A stretch of DNA of 64,000 nucleotides from Hydrogenovibrio sp. (lineage in GTDB: Bacteria; Pseudomonadota; Gammaproteobacteria; Thiomicrospirales; Thiomicrospiraceae), in NCBI GenBank assembly GCA_015484555.1, contig WFMZ01000030.1, forward strand, positions 1 through 64,000, written 5' to 3'. Shown one piece after another: positions 27,139 through 36,545 of the stretch (position 1 is its first letter; each line of letters opens with the position of its first letter). Below the pieces are notes generated by a model. It was not told where the DNA came from. It searched no databases and saw only the letters and a list, made by a program, of their open reading frames with translations. The translations under genes and the position numbers were made by a program.

Positions 27139-27936
27139 ATGACTTTGTTTAAATACCCCGAAGACAAAATTCCCGTGCTCATTATCTTAGCTTTCAGTGC
27201 TTTAGATTTCACTCTGTATTTTTTAACCGATAATGCCTGGTTACTAGCTGGCTACTGGCTATTAATGATAATTCCTAAAGGCGTTATTTCTGCATGGAAC
27301 CACCACCACCAACATTGCCATGTATTTAAGCAAAAGCCATTAAATAGAATTTTAGAATTTTTCTACGCATTGCATACGGGTGTGACCACCAATTTATGGG
27401 TACTACACCATAATTTAGGCCACCACCGACACTTTTTAGATCAAGCGAAAGATGAAAGCCGATGGAAACGTAAGTCTGGCAAAAAAATGGGACGTTTAGA
27501 ATATACTTTAAGCGTCACGCTGACAGCTTACTATCGTGGCTTTATAGTCGGCAATCAGTTTCCAAAACTACAAAAAGAATTTGTGGTGTATAGTTTAATT
27601 ACCCTAGGGATTTTAATTGCTTTAACGATCTACAACCCAGTAGGCGCTTTATTTTTATTTATACTACCAATGATAATGAGCCTACTATTTACCTCTTCAG
27701 CAACCTATAACCACCATGTGGGTTTAGATACACAAGACCAGTTTGCAGGGTCATACAATGTCACAGCTACTTGGTACAACCTATTAACGGGTAACCTGGG
27801 TTACCATACTGCACATCACTTCAAACAAGGCGTGCATTGGGCAAAGTTACCCGAGTTACATGCAAAAATTGCCGATAAAATTCCAGAACATTGTTACACC
27901 AATTCGAAGTTTGATGTGCTTTCTAATAAGCTATAA
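27139..27936 (+). CDS. Membrane fatty acid desaturase
   Basis: A 265-residue di-iron membrane enzyme. Three histidine boxes are visible: WNHHHQHCH (about 54-62), HHNLGHHRHF (about 90-99) and HTAHHFKQGVHW near 222-233, with several hydrophobic segments between. The family introduces double bonds in acyl chains or hydroxylates related lipids. The next gene, convergent, encodes oleate hydratase, which consumes unsaturated fatty acids, so the two may act on the same pool; that is inference. Confidence 0.82.
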   Translation: MTLFKYPEDKIPVLIILAFSALDFTLYFLTDNAWLLAGYWLLMIIPKGVISAWNHHHQHCHVFKQKPLNRILEFFYALHTGVTTNLWVLHHNLGHHRHFLDQAKDESRWKRKSGKKMGRLEYTLSVTLTAYYRGFIVGNQFPKLQKEFVVYSLITLGILIALTIYNPVGALFLFILPMIMSLLFTSSATYNHHVGLDTQDQFAGSYNVTATWYNLLTGNLGYHTAHHFKQGVHWAKLPELHAKIADKIPEHCYTNSKFDVLSNKL

Positions 27937-27991
27937 AGTTATTATAAGGTGAAACTGCTATGCTTTAGCTTCACACTAGTTCTCCAAACCC

Positions 27992-28009
27992 TAAAACCGC
28001 CAGGGGTGG
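27992..28009 (+). repeat. Dispersed CCAGGGGTGG repeat, copy 4
   Basis: TAAAACCGCCAGGGGTGG differs at two bases in the A-rich half. It lies at the convergent ends of the desaturase and oleate hydratase genes, a few bases before the latter's stop. It is preceded by CCAAACCC, a flank shared with copy 8. Confidence 0.7.
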
Positions 28010-28015
28010 TTCTCT

Positions 28016-29605
28016 CTACCGACCAATTGCCTTCAAAGCACCTAGTAAATATTTAGGGTTATGAGCGGAGTCATACATGGGCTGTACTTCTTTGTCCGAC
28101 TCAAACAAGCCATAAACAGCCATCTGTGCTGTTCTTACCGAGTATTCTACGGTAAAAACACAATCTTTAGGCGCTTCAGCAAACTGCCCCAAAAATGCAA
28201 AGTTTGTCGACCCTTTTGGTAGAACATCTGGTCTATCGCCTAAAGTTCTGGGCATAAATAAACTATCTACAAATGGCATGGCAACCGGAATACAGTTAAT
28301 CTTACCGGCTTTCGTAATCGGTTCCATAAGGTCTTGAATTTTTAAATGGTAATATAGCTCTTCAAGCATTTCAGCACCTGTACACTCTGCCATCGTCTTA
28401 TCGACATAATTTCCTTTTCTATCTGGGTACAACCCATAACCCCAGAAAATTTTGATATCTTTAGGTTGGTTTGGAAAATGGGGCTGTCGAGCAATGACGA
28501 TAGACATCAACCAATTAGAATCGGTCATTGTGACCAAACCGCCCGTACCATCAACGTTTCCTGAAAAGTTTTCCATATAATCATGAAAGGTAGAATCATG
28601 AAGCGTTGCGGTAAAGGAATACCACTTTTGCAAATCAATATTGTCACAAAATGGGCTAGGGTTACCAAAAGCTTTATCTTTCTTAGCCAGTTTTTTCCAC
28701 AGTTTCCAAGAGCCTGACTCGGTAATACCTTTTAGTTTAGCAGGCGTATTCCAATTACCGTTATCGGTACTATCAGTAATAGAGCCATTGGTTATAAAGA
28801 CATAGCCATGTTCACCCAATATAATTTCTTCACCATTTTTTAGGTGTAGCACCGAAGCCTGCTTTTGATCTGCCGACAGGTTAAAGTCAATATCAATGAC
28901 CTCTTTACCCATTTCAAACTGAACACCACGTTTTTCTAGGTAGGCTTTAATAGGTAAAACAACCGAATCATATTGGTTATATTTAGTTCGCATCACGCCC
29001 CCTAAACGATAAAGGCCATCGACTAGGTGAATGAAACGTTTCATATAGCGACGCATTTCTGCCAAGCTGCTCCACTTTTGAAAAGCAAACATAGAGGTCC
29101 AAATATACCAAAAGTTGGTTTCAAAGAAGTCATGGTCAAACCAGTCTTCAATACGTTTGTTTCCTAAAGATTTCTCTGAAACAAACGTTAACTTTAAAAA
29201 GTCAGTTTGTTGCTTTAAAGATAAGCCATAGCTTGAAACATCTAGTTTTTTTCCGTCTTTTAACAGCCTAGCTTGTCCATTGGAGACAAACCGTTCATTA
29301 AATTCGAATGATTCATCTCTAACCGAAATGGCTTCATCTTCTAAAGAAGGAATATAAGACAGCAAATCCCAATAACATTCGTAGTGCATTTCATGCATTC
29401 TGCCACCACGCACCACATAGCCTTGCTCTTTGGTGCCTGCGCCATCTGTAGCACCGCCAGGGATACTATCTTTTTCTAAAATGTGAATGTTTTTGCCAGG
29501 GATGCCCGCATCTTTTTCCAAGTACACAGCACTGGCTAGGCCTGCAATACCACTGCCTATAATGTAAATATGAGTTTCTTGTAAGTGTTTAGATTGAGAA
29601 GTCAT
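28016..29605 (-). CDS. ohyA: Oleate hydratase
   Basis: A 529-residue FAD-dependent protein of the myosin-cross-reactive-antigen family, which hydrates oleate to 10-hydroxystearate. The FAD motif IGSGIAGLASAVYLEKD is at about 15-31, followed by EKDSIPGGATDGAG and the loop RGGRMHEMHYECYWDLL. In well-studied members that loop is RGGREM and its Glu activates water. Here Met replaces that Glu, as I recall for the monomeric Rhodococcus-type subgroup. C-terminal landmarks NFAFLGQFAEAPKDCVFTVEYSVRTAQ are intact. Function in this autotroph is unclear; membrane repair or detoxification of fatty acids is possible. Confidence 0.9.
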   Translation of the reverse strand: MTSQSKHLQETHIYIIGSGIAGLASAVYLEKDAGIPGKNIHILEKDSIPGGATDGAGTKEQGYVVRGGRMHEMHYECYWDLLSYIPSLEDEAISVRDESFEFNERFVSNGQARLLKDGKKLDVSSYGLSLKQQTDFLKLTFVSEKSLGNKRIEDWFDHDFFETNFWYIWTSMFAFQKWSSLAEMRRYMKRFIHLVDGLYRLGGVMRTKYNQYDSVVLPIKAYLEKRGVQFEMGKEVIDIDFNLSADQKQASVLHLKNGEEIILGEHGYVFITNGSITDSTDNGNWNTPAKLKGITESGSWKLWKKLAKKDKAFGNPSPFCDNIDLQKWYSFTATLHDSTFHDYMENFSGNVDGTGGLVTMTDSNWLMSIVIARQPHFPNQPKDIKIFWGYGLYPDRKGNYVDKTMAECTGAEMLEELYYHLKIQDLMEPITKAGKINCIPVAMPFVDSLFMPRTLGDRPDVLPKGSTNFAFLGQFAEAPKDCVFTVEYSVRTAQMAVYGLFESDKEVQPMYDSAHNPKYLLGALKAIGR

Positions 29606-29705
29606 CGGGTGTTTCCTTTATTATCTATGGTCTATTCATAACCGTTTATATATTTACTATACTGAATTTTGTAATAAAGTTCCTGTCTTTAACTTTAACC
29701 AGATA

Positions 29706-29743
29706 CCACCCCTGGCTTTATGCCCTTTAGGGTAGATTTTTGG
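29706..29743 (-). repeat. Dispersed CCAGGGGTGG repeat, copy 5 (partial) with second block
   Basis: CCACCCCTGGC (29706-29716) is the reverse complement of the core. It is followed directly by TTTATGCCCTTTAGGGTAG and TTTTTGGC, the second block also found after copies 2 and 9b. The first A/T tract is missing, so the copy looks internally deleted. Confidence 0.65.
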
Positions 29744-29790
29744 CTTTCGCACAGCTTAAGCTATCACAGCCAGCAGATAATCTAACGCTT

Positions 29791-32700
29791 TTACTCTTGA
29801 TCTATCAAATCAGTTTTATCTTCAACGGTCTTGCCTTGTATCACATCTAGTTTTAAACCTTTATCAATAATTTCAGGTTTTTGTAAGCTACCTTTTACTT
29901 CATATCGATAAGTGACCAGGTCTTCATTAATACTAGGAATGGCCTTTAAAAAGACATAGGCTGCTAACCCTGCAATAGGTGTCGCAATGCCTGTTAATAA
30001 AGCGAGAGCAGGCAAGGTACTGCCAATAACAGGGGTAATTTCTGCATAAAGATTTAGTTTTTCTTTAACCAAGTTTATTTTACCAAAAATATTCGCATCT
30101 GCGGATGGCGCAGTGAGCTCTAGCTTGTCAATCGTAAATATCCCTCTAGAAAAGTTCCCATTGCCTTCAATTTTATTAAACACCATACCCGACTCTGGAA
30201 CCTCTGAAGTCTTTAGCTGTAACCTCCTCGCTAAAGATTCAAAACTAAGCAAGCTTAGTATACGAGCAATACCTGGATCAGCATTTTCAATACTGCCTTC
30301 TTTTAAAGAGTAATTAATACCACCTTTTAATTTAAACTTAGAATAACAACGCATTGGACCTGGCCAGGAAACTTGACTGTTGATTTTTAATTTATTCCCC
30401 TTTAAACCTTTATTGACACCAATAAATGCCAACACACTCTCTATATTCTCAGACATAATAGCCGCTGCCAAATGACTTTTCTGGTTTTTTTTATTATAAA
30501 AATAAGTCCCTGTCAGCTTCCCTTTACCTGCTTTTAACTGCATGACAAAGGACTTTACCATTAACTGCTTGTTAGAATCTTTTAGGTGAAAATCTAACTT
30601 GGAAAGAAAGCGTTTACCCACCTGTATATTTTCTCCTTTAAAGAAAATTTCAGGTAATTCCATCACCTCTTTCGGGATATTACATTGGGTTGTTTTTTGT
30701 ACCTTACTGGGCTGATTTGGCAAGGAACCCTTCTGGATTTCTGAATGCTTATCTGATAAATCTGCAATATTTAATCTCGTCAGATTGACAGCATAACTAT
30801 CTGATTTAGTGGCAATTAAGTCTACCTCTCGAGAAGTAAGCTTTAAAGCAACAACTGTTTTAGCTTGTTCTTTCACCTCACGCCAATGAACATCAAGGTT
30901 ATGAAATTTTCGCCCTAACAAGGTCATTTCTCTAACGGAAAACTTAGAGGGTTTCCATCTTGTGGCTGGTTGCTTAAATGATTCTGATTTCGATTTTGTC
31001 CAGAGAGCCAGCCAACCATCAACGTCTAGTCGGTCTAAAGCTACATCAATATAATAACCTTTTTGCAATTTGGGCACGTTAGGCTTAGACGTAGAAATAA
31101 TGAGCTTAGTAGGATAACCATCTTTCCTATCCCCGCTAGCCAAACCATACACCTTTCCAAACCCTGTGACAGCTAAATCCATTTTTTGACCGTTCAAGTT
31201 AAAATCAAGCGCCACTAAGCGATTCGGAAGTGTTTTAAAATTGTTAAGAGGGCTAGGAAGACGGCTAATTGCATGGGTTAAATCGGCTTGAGCAGTAATA
31301 TGTATTTTACCCGAACCCGCTAAGGGTAAGCTTGCCACTGCCTGCCACTTCTGTTTACCCGCAATAATATCATTGTCAGCCTTTGCTAACCCTGCCGCCT
31401 TAATAATTAGTACGCTCTTATGCGAGCTTAAATTAATAGCCGCATGCCCTGATTCAACCAGCCCTTGTAAGGCTCGTTTGGTTTTAACCTCTCGTTCGGT
31501 AAAATAAATATGGCCTTTGAGCTGCTCAGTTTTCACAAGCTTATATAGCGTTAAATCTACCCCTTTTAAGGCCACATCACCAGCCACTTCAATTTCTTTG
31601 CCCGCATAGCCATTGATAGGAATCCATATTTTGTTCAAGTTAACGTTCAAATCTCCCGTTGCTAAAACATGATCTGCCACAAAATCTTCTACCCCTAAAT
31701 ACTTTAATAAGGGCGTTTTTGCCAAGTAAGTTAAGGCTTCTGTAGCATCAGCTTGTGCCTGTCCTGCAATATTGACAGCGATATCATTTTTGTCTAAATT
31801 AGGAATAGTGACCAGAATATCCCTAGCTACCACGCCTCCTAAATTTGCTTTATCCGAGGTAATGGTCAAACCATAGGGCTTAAATGAAATACTCGCTTTA
31901 GGTGAAGTAATCGCTGGCCAATCCGGTTGAAACTTTAAGTTAAGAGCTTCAACATCAGCAGAGGCCACAAAAATACCTTCTCTATTGTTAAAGGGAAAAT
32001 CAGCAGGCTTACCCGTAAACCTTACCTTTCCTTTTATACGCTCGCCTCCCACTAAGGCCATGTTTAGCCATGTAGATAGATCCTCTCCCATTAAACGATA
32101 AGGCAAATAACGTTTCACCACCGCCATATTATGAGCCTCTAAATCCAGCGATAAATCTAGCACGCCAGATTTTTTTAAAGATCCTTCCGCTTGAATCAAC
32201 ACCTCTCCCATCATTAACTTTGTTTTAGGGAGAATCCATTGACTCATTTTTGAGTCAAAAACAAGATCTAACGCTCCTAGCGGTTGAAAATGGAAAGCCT
32301 TTTCATTAAAGATACGGCTGGTAATATATAGCCCTGTTGGCGCCTTCGCTTTAAAGCCTTGAGGCGTTAAGCGGACACTTAAGTTAGCGACTCTTAACCC
32401 AGGAAAATAATCACCCTGCAATAAATTTAACTTTGGAATACGAAAGCTTAATTGCTCTAGTGAAAGCTTTTTAAGATTAAAGTGCCCTTTTAAATCCTCG
32501 ATAACAAGCTCTTTCAATCCATTGCCAATATTTTGAAAGTTAAAAGCATTGACGAATACCTTAAACAACGGATGAATGGCAACCAAATCAAACTGCTTTG
32601 CTTGAAGATAAAATTGATTATAGTTTTTAACCCTTAAATTAATTGAAGATATATTTTTAAGATAATTTCCATCAATATGAATTTTCTTTAAATCGAAATT

Positions 32701-33600
32701 CCACTCCGAATCCTTACCATAAATATTCTTTACCCCAGAGTTTAGTTGTAAGGTAAAACCAAGGCTTTGTGGTAAGGAGGGATTATTTTTAAGCCAAGTT
32801 AAATCTTGTGCACTAATCGCTATTTGTAAGTCTTCCAATCTATTTTTTGAAATCTGGAGTTTTAAGCTCCCCACTAAATTTCCCTCCGGCAGCTTGCGGG
32901 AGACCACCTTAGGTAATAACGTATATAGGCTTTGTAAAATAATCGGCTTAGTGGCCAAGAAATTGACTTCACCATCTGAAGGTAAATTCCAAACATTAGT
33001 CGAAAAATCTCCTAAATATTGAAAGCTACTACTTTCTTCATGGTCTACTTGAAATTCAGAAACGCCAGCAAAAGTAAACTTTAACCCTATATAAGACCGA
33101 AACGTTTTAATACGGAACTTATATTGATGATCTCGTTTTACACTAAGCTCTATATTAGACAGCTTAACTGACTTCCATATTTTTTGAATAGGCCAATCCT
33201 GTGGCGCTAAAATAAGAGACTGGAAATCTAGGTTTTTAGAGGAGCTTGTTACCAATGGAAGTTGGTCAATGTGAACATTACTCGCTTCAAAATAGCTGCC
33301 GTATTTTAAATAAGGTAGCCAAGGTGCAAAAAAGTTTACATCAAAAGCAACTTTTTCGGCTTTAAGTTGAGTATCCTTATCTTTATATTGGAGATGATGA
33401 ATTACAAAATGTCCGCCTAACCAAGTCTGATCTATCTCAATATCTTCAACTGAGACGGTAGCGTTGGAAATAGTTTCAACAAAACTTAAAAAGCCATTAG
33501 GGGAATATTGCACCCAAGAAATAGCCCCTCTCACAATTAACAGATAACCTGAAAATACGATCAAGATAACAAGTGAAAGCTGATAAACCTTGTGCTTCAT
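29791..33600 (-). CDS. yhdP: YhdP-family AsmA-like envelope protein
   Basis: A 1269-residue protein with a single N-terminal membrane anchor (about 5-26) and a very long beta-rich periplasmic body ending in an AsmA-like C-terminal domain (GNGNFSRGIFTIDKLELTAPSADANIFGKINLV). YhdP-type proteins belong to the bridge-like lipid transfer group that moves phospholipids to the outer membrane. Length matches the family (about 1,270). Its start overlaps the rng stop codon (TAATG), giving the maf-rng-yhdP arrangement seen in many gammaproteobacteria. Confidence 0.9.
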   Translation of the reverse strand: MKHKVYQLSLVILIVFSGYLLIVRGAISWVQYSPNGFLSFVETISNATVSVEDIEIDQTWLGGHFVIHHLQYKDKDTQLKAEKVAFDVNFFAPWLPYLKYGSYFEASNVHIDQLPLVTSSSKNLDFQSLILAPQDWPIQKIWKSVKLSNIELSVKRDHQYKFRIKTFRSYIGLKFTFAGVSEFQVDHEESSSFQYLGDFSTNVWNLPSDGEVNFLATKPIILQSLYTLLPKVVSRKLPEGNLVGSLKLQISKNRLEDLQIAISAQDLTWLKNNPSLPQSLGFTLQLNSGVKNIYGKDSEWNFDLKKIHIDGNYLKNISSINLRVKNYNQFYLQAKQFDLVAIHPLFKVFVNAFNFQNIGNGLKELVIEDLKGHFNLKKLSLEQLSFRIPKLNLLQGDYFPGLRVANLSVRLTPQGFKAKAPTGLYITSRIFNEKAFHFQPLGALDLVFDSKMSQWILPKTKLMMGEVLIQAEGSLKKSGVLDLSLDLEAHNMAVVKRYLPYRLMGEDLSTWLNMALVGGERIKGKVRFTGKPADFPFNNREGIFVASADVEALNLKFQPDWPAITSPKASISFKPYGLTITSDKANLGGVVARDILVTIPNLDKNDIAVNIAGQAQADATEALTYLAKTPLLKYLGVEDFVADHVLATGDLNVNLNKIWIPINGYAGKEIEVAGDVALKGVDLTLYKLVKTEQLKGHIYFTEREVKTKRALQGLVESGHAAINLSSHKSVLIIKAAGLAKADNDIIAGKQKWQAVASLPLAGSGKIHITAQADLTHAISRLPSPLNNFKTLPNRLVALDFNLNGQKMDLAVTGFGKVYGLASGDRKDGYPTKLIISTSKPNVPKLQKGYYIDVALDRLDVDGWLALWTKSKSESFKQPATRWKPSKFSVREMTLLGRKFHNLDVHWREVKEQAKTVVALKLTSREVDLIATKSDSYAVNLTRLNIADLSDKHSEIQKGSLPNQPSKVQKTTQCNIPKEVMELPEIFFKGENIQVGKRFLSKLDFHLKDSNKQLMVKSFVMQLKAGKGKLTGTYFYNKKNQKSHLAAAIMSENIESVLAFIGVNKGLKGNKLKINSQVSWPGPMRCYSKFKLKGGINYSLKEGSIENADPGIARILSLLSFESLARRLQLKTSEVPESGMVFNKIEGNGNFSRGIFTIDKLELTAPSADANIFGKINLVKEKLNLYAEITPVIGSTLPALALLTGIATPIAGLAAYVFLKAIPSINEDLVTYRYEVKGSLQKPEIIDKGLKLDVIQGKTVEDKTDLIDQE

Positions 33601-35087
33601 TAAGATATCACAACATCAAACTGCTCGACAAAATAGCCACTTTCTGCTTGAAAACGAATAGTTTTGTCTAAAAAAGTTTCTAGCTCCGCTACTCGTCCAG
33701 AGGCCTCATCTAAGATATAAGAGACAACCGTTTCTGAAGCAATCACCCTATATTTCTTAGCTTCAAATTGCTTTGCCATACGAGTAATTTCTCTAAATAC
33801 TTCAAAAGAAATAGTTTCTGCTGTTTTGACGCTACCACGTCCCTGGCAAACTACACAGGGTTCACATAAAATCTGTTCTAAGCTCTCTCGTGTACGTTTA
33901 CGGGTCATTTCAACCAAACCTAAGCTAGAAATTTCGGTAATCGTGGTTCTTACCTTATCTTTGCTTAACGATTTTTTTAGCGAGCTATACACGGCTGCAC
34001 GGTGTTCTTGGTCATCCATATCAATCAGATCCAGGATAATAATACCGCCCAAATTTCTTAAACGCAGTTGACGGGCAATGACTTGTGTTGCTTCCAGGTT
34101 AGTTCTAAAAATGGTCTCTTCTAAATTCTTATGTCCAACAAAACCACCCGTATTCACATCAATGGTCGTCATGGCTTCCGTTTGGTCAATTACCAAATAA
34201 CCACCCGACTTTAAATTAACTCGTTTTTTTAAGGCCTGCTGAATTTCTTCTTCTATATTGTATAAATCAAAAATGGGACGTTCGCCAACATAATGCACCA
34301 AGCGATCAGATAGTTCCATAACATAAGATTCTGAAAAGGCCTGCATTTTTCTATAGGTTTCTTGAGAGTCTACCTGGATTTCATTCATTTTATCTACGGG
34401 GATATCGCGCAAAATCTGTAAATGTAAGGGTAAATCTTCATACAGTAATGCGAATTTTTTAACCTGTTTTTGCTTCTCATTAATCACCGCCCACAAACGC
34501 TCTAGGTAAAGAATATCCGCCCGAATCTCATGAAAACTAGCCGCTTCTGCAACAGTACGAACAATAAACCCTCCCGTTGAATTTTGCACTTCAGGAATAC
34601 TCTTTACCAAGGCTCTTAAACGTTCTCGCTCTGCACCATCATCAATACGCTGAGAGACGCCCACCATTTTTTCTCTAGGCATATACACCAGTAAACGAGA
34701 AGGAATAGTGACATGCATAGTCAACCTAGCCCCTTTAGAGCTAAGCGGGTCTTTAACCACTTGCACCATCACCTTTTGACCTGCATACAAAAACTTGGTA
34801 ATATCGTCACACTCTTCTTCCACCTCTTTACCAACGGCTTTAGAACAAATATCAGAAACATGTAAAAAACCCGTTCGTTCCAGCCCAATATTAATAAAGG
34901 CCGCCTGCATACCAGGTAAAACTCTTTCTACTTTTCCTAGGTAAATGTTGCCCACTAGACCACGCTTATTGGCACGTTCAATCCAAACTTCCTGCAATAC
35001 CCCATTTTCAACCCAAGCCATACGTGTTTCCGAAGGCGTCATATTGACTAGGATTTTTTCTTCATTAGTGGTTACTTTAGTGTTCAT
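33600..35087 (-). CDS. rng: Ribonuclease G
   Basis: A 495-residue endoribonuclease that matures 16S rRNA 5' ends and degrades mRNA. The S1 RNA-binding domain is at about 35-125 (LVGNIYLGKVERVLPGMQAAFINIGLERTGFLH). Catalytic Asp residues lie in AMTTIDVNTGGF and ILDLIDMDD. The zinc-link CEPCVVCQGRGSV is near 405. It is shorter than RNase E and lacks its scaffold tail. It overlaps maf by 11 bases and yhdP by one. Confidence 0.95.
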   Translation of the reverse strand: MNTKVTTNEEKILVNMTPSETRMAWVENGVLQEVWIERANKRGLVGNIYLGKVERVLPGMQAAFINIGLERTGFLHVSDICSKAVGKEVEEECDDITKFLYAGQKVMVQVVKDPLSSKGARLTMHVTIPSRLLVYMPREKMVGVSQRIDDGAERERLRALVKSIPEVQNSTGGFIVRTVAEAASFHEIRADILYLERLWAVINEKQKQVKKFALLYEDLPLHLQILRDIPVDKMNEIQVDSQETYRKMQAFSESYVMELSDRLVHYVGERPIFDLYNIEEEIQQALKKRVNLKSGGYLVIDQTEAMTTIDVNTGGFVGHKNLEETIFRTNLEATQVIARQLRLRNLGGIIILDLIDMDDQEHRAAVYSSLKKSLSKDKVRTTITEISSLGLVEMTRKRTRESLEQILCEPCVVCQGRGSVKTAETISFEVFREITRMAKQFEAKKYRVIASETVVSYILDEASGRVAELETFLDKTIRFQAESGYFVEQFDVVIS

Positions 35088-35655
35088 AAAATCCTGCTTC
35101 GGTTAGTAATTGGTTTAGTTCAAATAAGGGTAATCCCATTACCGCAGAATAGCTACCCTCAATTGATTTAATAAAGCTCGCTGCCAAGCCTTGAATAGCA
35201 TAGCCACCCGCCTTACCTTCAAACTCACCTGTATTTAAATAGGACTCTACTTGCTCCGTTAATAAGGGAGCAAAGGTTACTTCGGTAATACATTTTTCAG
35301 AATAGGTTGTCCCTTCATTTATCAAGGCAACAGCAGAAAGAACTTGATGCGTTTTACCCGATAATTGAGATAGCATCTTGCTAGCTTCCATTCTATTTTT
35401 AGGCTTACCAAATACCTTTCCATCACAAACAATAATGGTATCCCCCCCCACCACATAAATACTCTCACCTTCCAAACGATTGTAACCCGCATGCGCTTTT
35501 TCGACCGCCATGCGAACTACAAATGAAACAGGGGGTTCATTAGGTAAAGCAGTTTCTTCAATCGACGCTGAAACAACACTAGGAGATAAGCCAAGTTGCT
35601 GCATTAAAGTTAAGCGACGGGGAGAGGAGGAAGCTAAATATATTTTTTTCGGCAT
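35077..35655 (-). CDS. maf: Maf-family nucleoside triphosphate pyrophosphatase
   Basis: A 192-residue protein that hydrolyses non-canonical or standard dNTP/UTP to monophosphates. The family motif ASSSPRRLTLMQQLGL is at about 8-23, then VVGGDTIIVCDGKVFGKP and the KAGGYAIQGLAASFIKSIEGSYSAVMGLPL block. The latter fits the YhdE-type dTTP/UTP pyrophosphatase subgroup. First gene of the maf-rng-yhdP operon. Confidence 0.93.
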   Translation of the reverse strand: MPKKIYLASSSPRRLTLMQQLGLSPSVVSASIEETALPNEPPVSFVVRMAVEKAHAGYNRLEGESIYVVGGDTIIVCDGKVFGKPKNRMEASKMLSQLSGKTHQVLSAVALINEGTTYSEKCITEVTFAPLLTEQVESYLNTGEFEGKAGGYAIQGLAASFIKSIEGSYSAVMGLPLFELNQLLTEAGFYEH

Positions 35656-35729
35656 AAGTACGACTTAATAGTAATTTCTGTTATTCTAACGGAAATAGAA
35701 TGCAGACAGAAAAAAAGGCATGAGAAACC

Positions 35730-36128
35730 ATGGATATTATTGTGACAGACCACTCGGTCGAAAACCTTGAGGCCAAATACGAAAATAAACACCTGTACAC
35801 CACAAAAGACTATTCGCTTATGTGTGAAGAAACGGTGATACCTTGGTTACAAATTATCCCTAATCGTTCTTTAGCGGAAGACACAGAGTATGCTGCTTTT
35901 TTATACAAAGAAGCACATGACATAGCAAACAAACTGGTTAAAGAGGGCTTCCCGAAACACATTAACATTGCCAAAATCGGCAACAAGTTACCTTATTACC
36001 ATATTCATATTGTCTTCAGAGAAGAGGGAGATGAGGCTTGGCCAGAACCAGTTTGGTGCCCAAAAATTCTTTTAACAAATAAAAATCAGGCTGTTCTATT
36101 CAAGAATAGTTTTATAGAAACCTATTAA
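35730..36128 (+). CDS. HIT-family hydrolase-like protein
   Basis: A 132-residue protein. The segment LPYYHIHIVFREEGDEAWPEPVW (about 93-115) matches the HIT motif of the proteobacterial subgroup that ends in (D/E)-x-A-W-P-x-P-V-W. The first His of the H-x-H-x-H triad is Tyr here, while the catalytic and following His are kept. HIT proteins cleave nucleotide phosphoanhydrides; the substrate is unknown. It is divergent from maf. Confidence 0.7.
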   Translation: MDIIVTDHSVENLEAKYENKHLYTTKDYSLMCEETVIPWLQIIPNRSLAEDTEYAAFLYKEAHDIANKLVKEGFPKHINIAKIGNKLPYYHIHIVFREEGDEAWPEPVWCPKILLTNKNQAVLFKNSFIETY

Positions 36129-36178
36129 ACAGCCTCAGAACTTTTAGCATCATTTACTAAAAACTATCTAACTGATTG

Positions 36179-36545
36179 TCATATGGGTTCTGCGCTCAAC
36201 TCCTTCATGCACTCAAGATCATTTGGGTATTGAACTTATACAAATAGCAAGGACAACAGGGAAGCTCATCATTGATAAAAACTTTATGGTGGCCGTTGTG
36301 AACAGGGAATGTTAATTTAAGCGGTGAAACATTAAATAATGCGAGAACATGAGGTTTCGCTAGGGCTAATGCCAGATGTATAAACCCAAATTCTGGGCCA
36401 ACAACAAAATTAGCTTTATCCATAATGGCCGCTGTTTGAGTTACTTGGTGAGTTTGTACCAAAACATCACTGAGTCCGGTTTCATTTGATTCATTTGATT
36501 CATTTGATTCATTTGATTCATTTTAAAAACCTTAACAAGGTCATT
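36179..36545 (-). pseudogene. Glycosyltransferase family 9 remnant
   Basis: The minus strand encodes QTAAIMDKANFVVGPEFGF and continues to LPCCPCYLYK, closely matching the C-terminal third of the intact GT9 gene at 39313-40392 (TAAILAQVDIVMGPESGFVH ... CAPCYLYR). After CYLYK the frame is lost; a neighbouring frame continues YPNDLECMKELSAEP, matching CPYDLRCMKELGAD, before a stop at 36179. The 5' part is missing and begins with an Asn-Glu-Ser tandem repeat. An ATG (36521) with AAGG upstream could still give a 105-residue peptide. Confidence 0.75.
36481..36525. repeat. Nine-bp tandem repeat, about five units
   Basis: TTCATTTGA is repeated four times perfectly (36481-36516), then once as TTCATTTTA. 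On the minus strand each unit encodes Asn-Glu-Ser in frame with the GT9 remnant. Confidence 0.9.

Noticed and set aside
36481..36525. Short regular repeats taken as a CRISPR array
   Set aside because: Units are 9 bp and directly adjacent with no spacers; it is a microsatellite inside a gene remnant.
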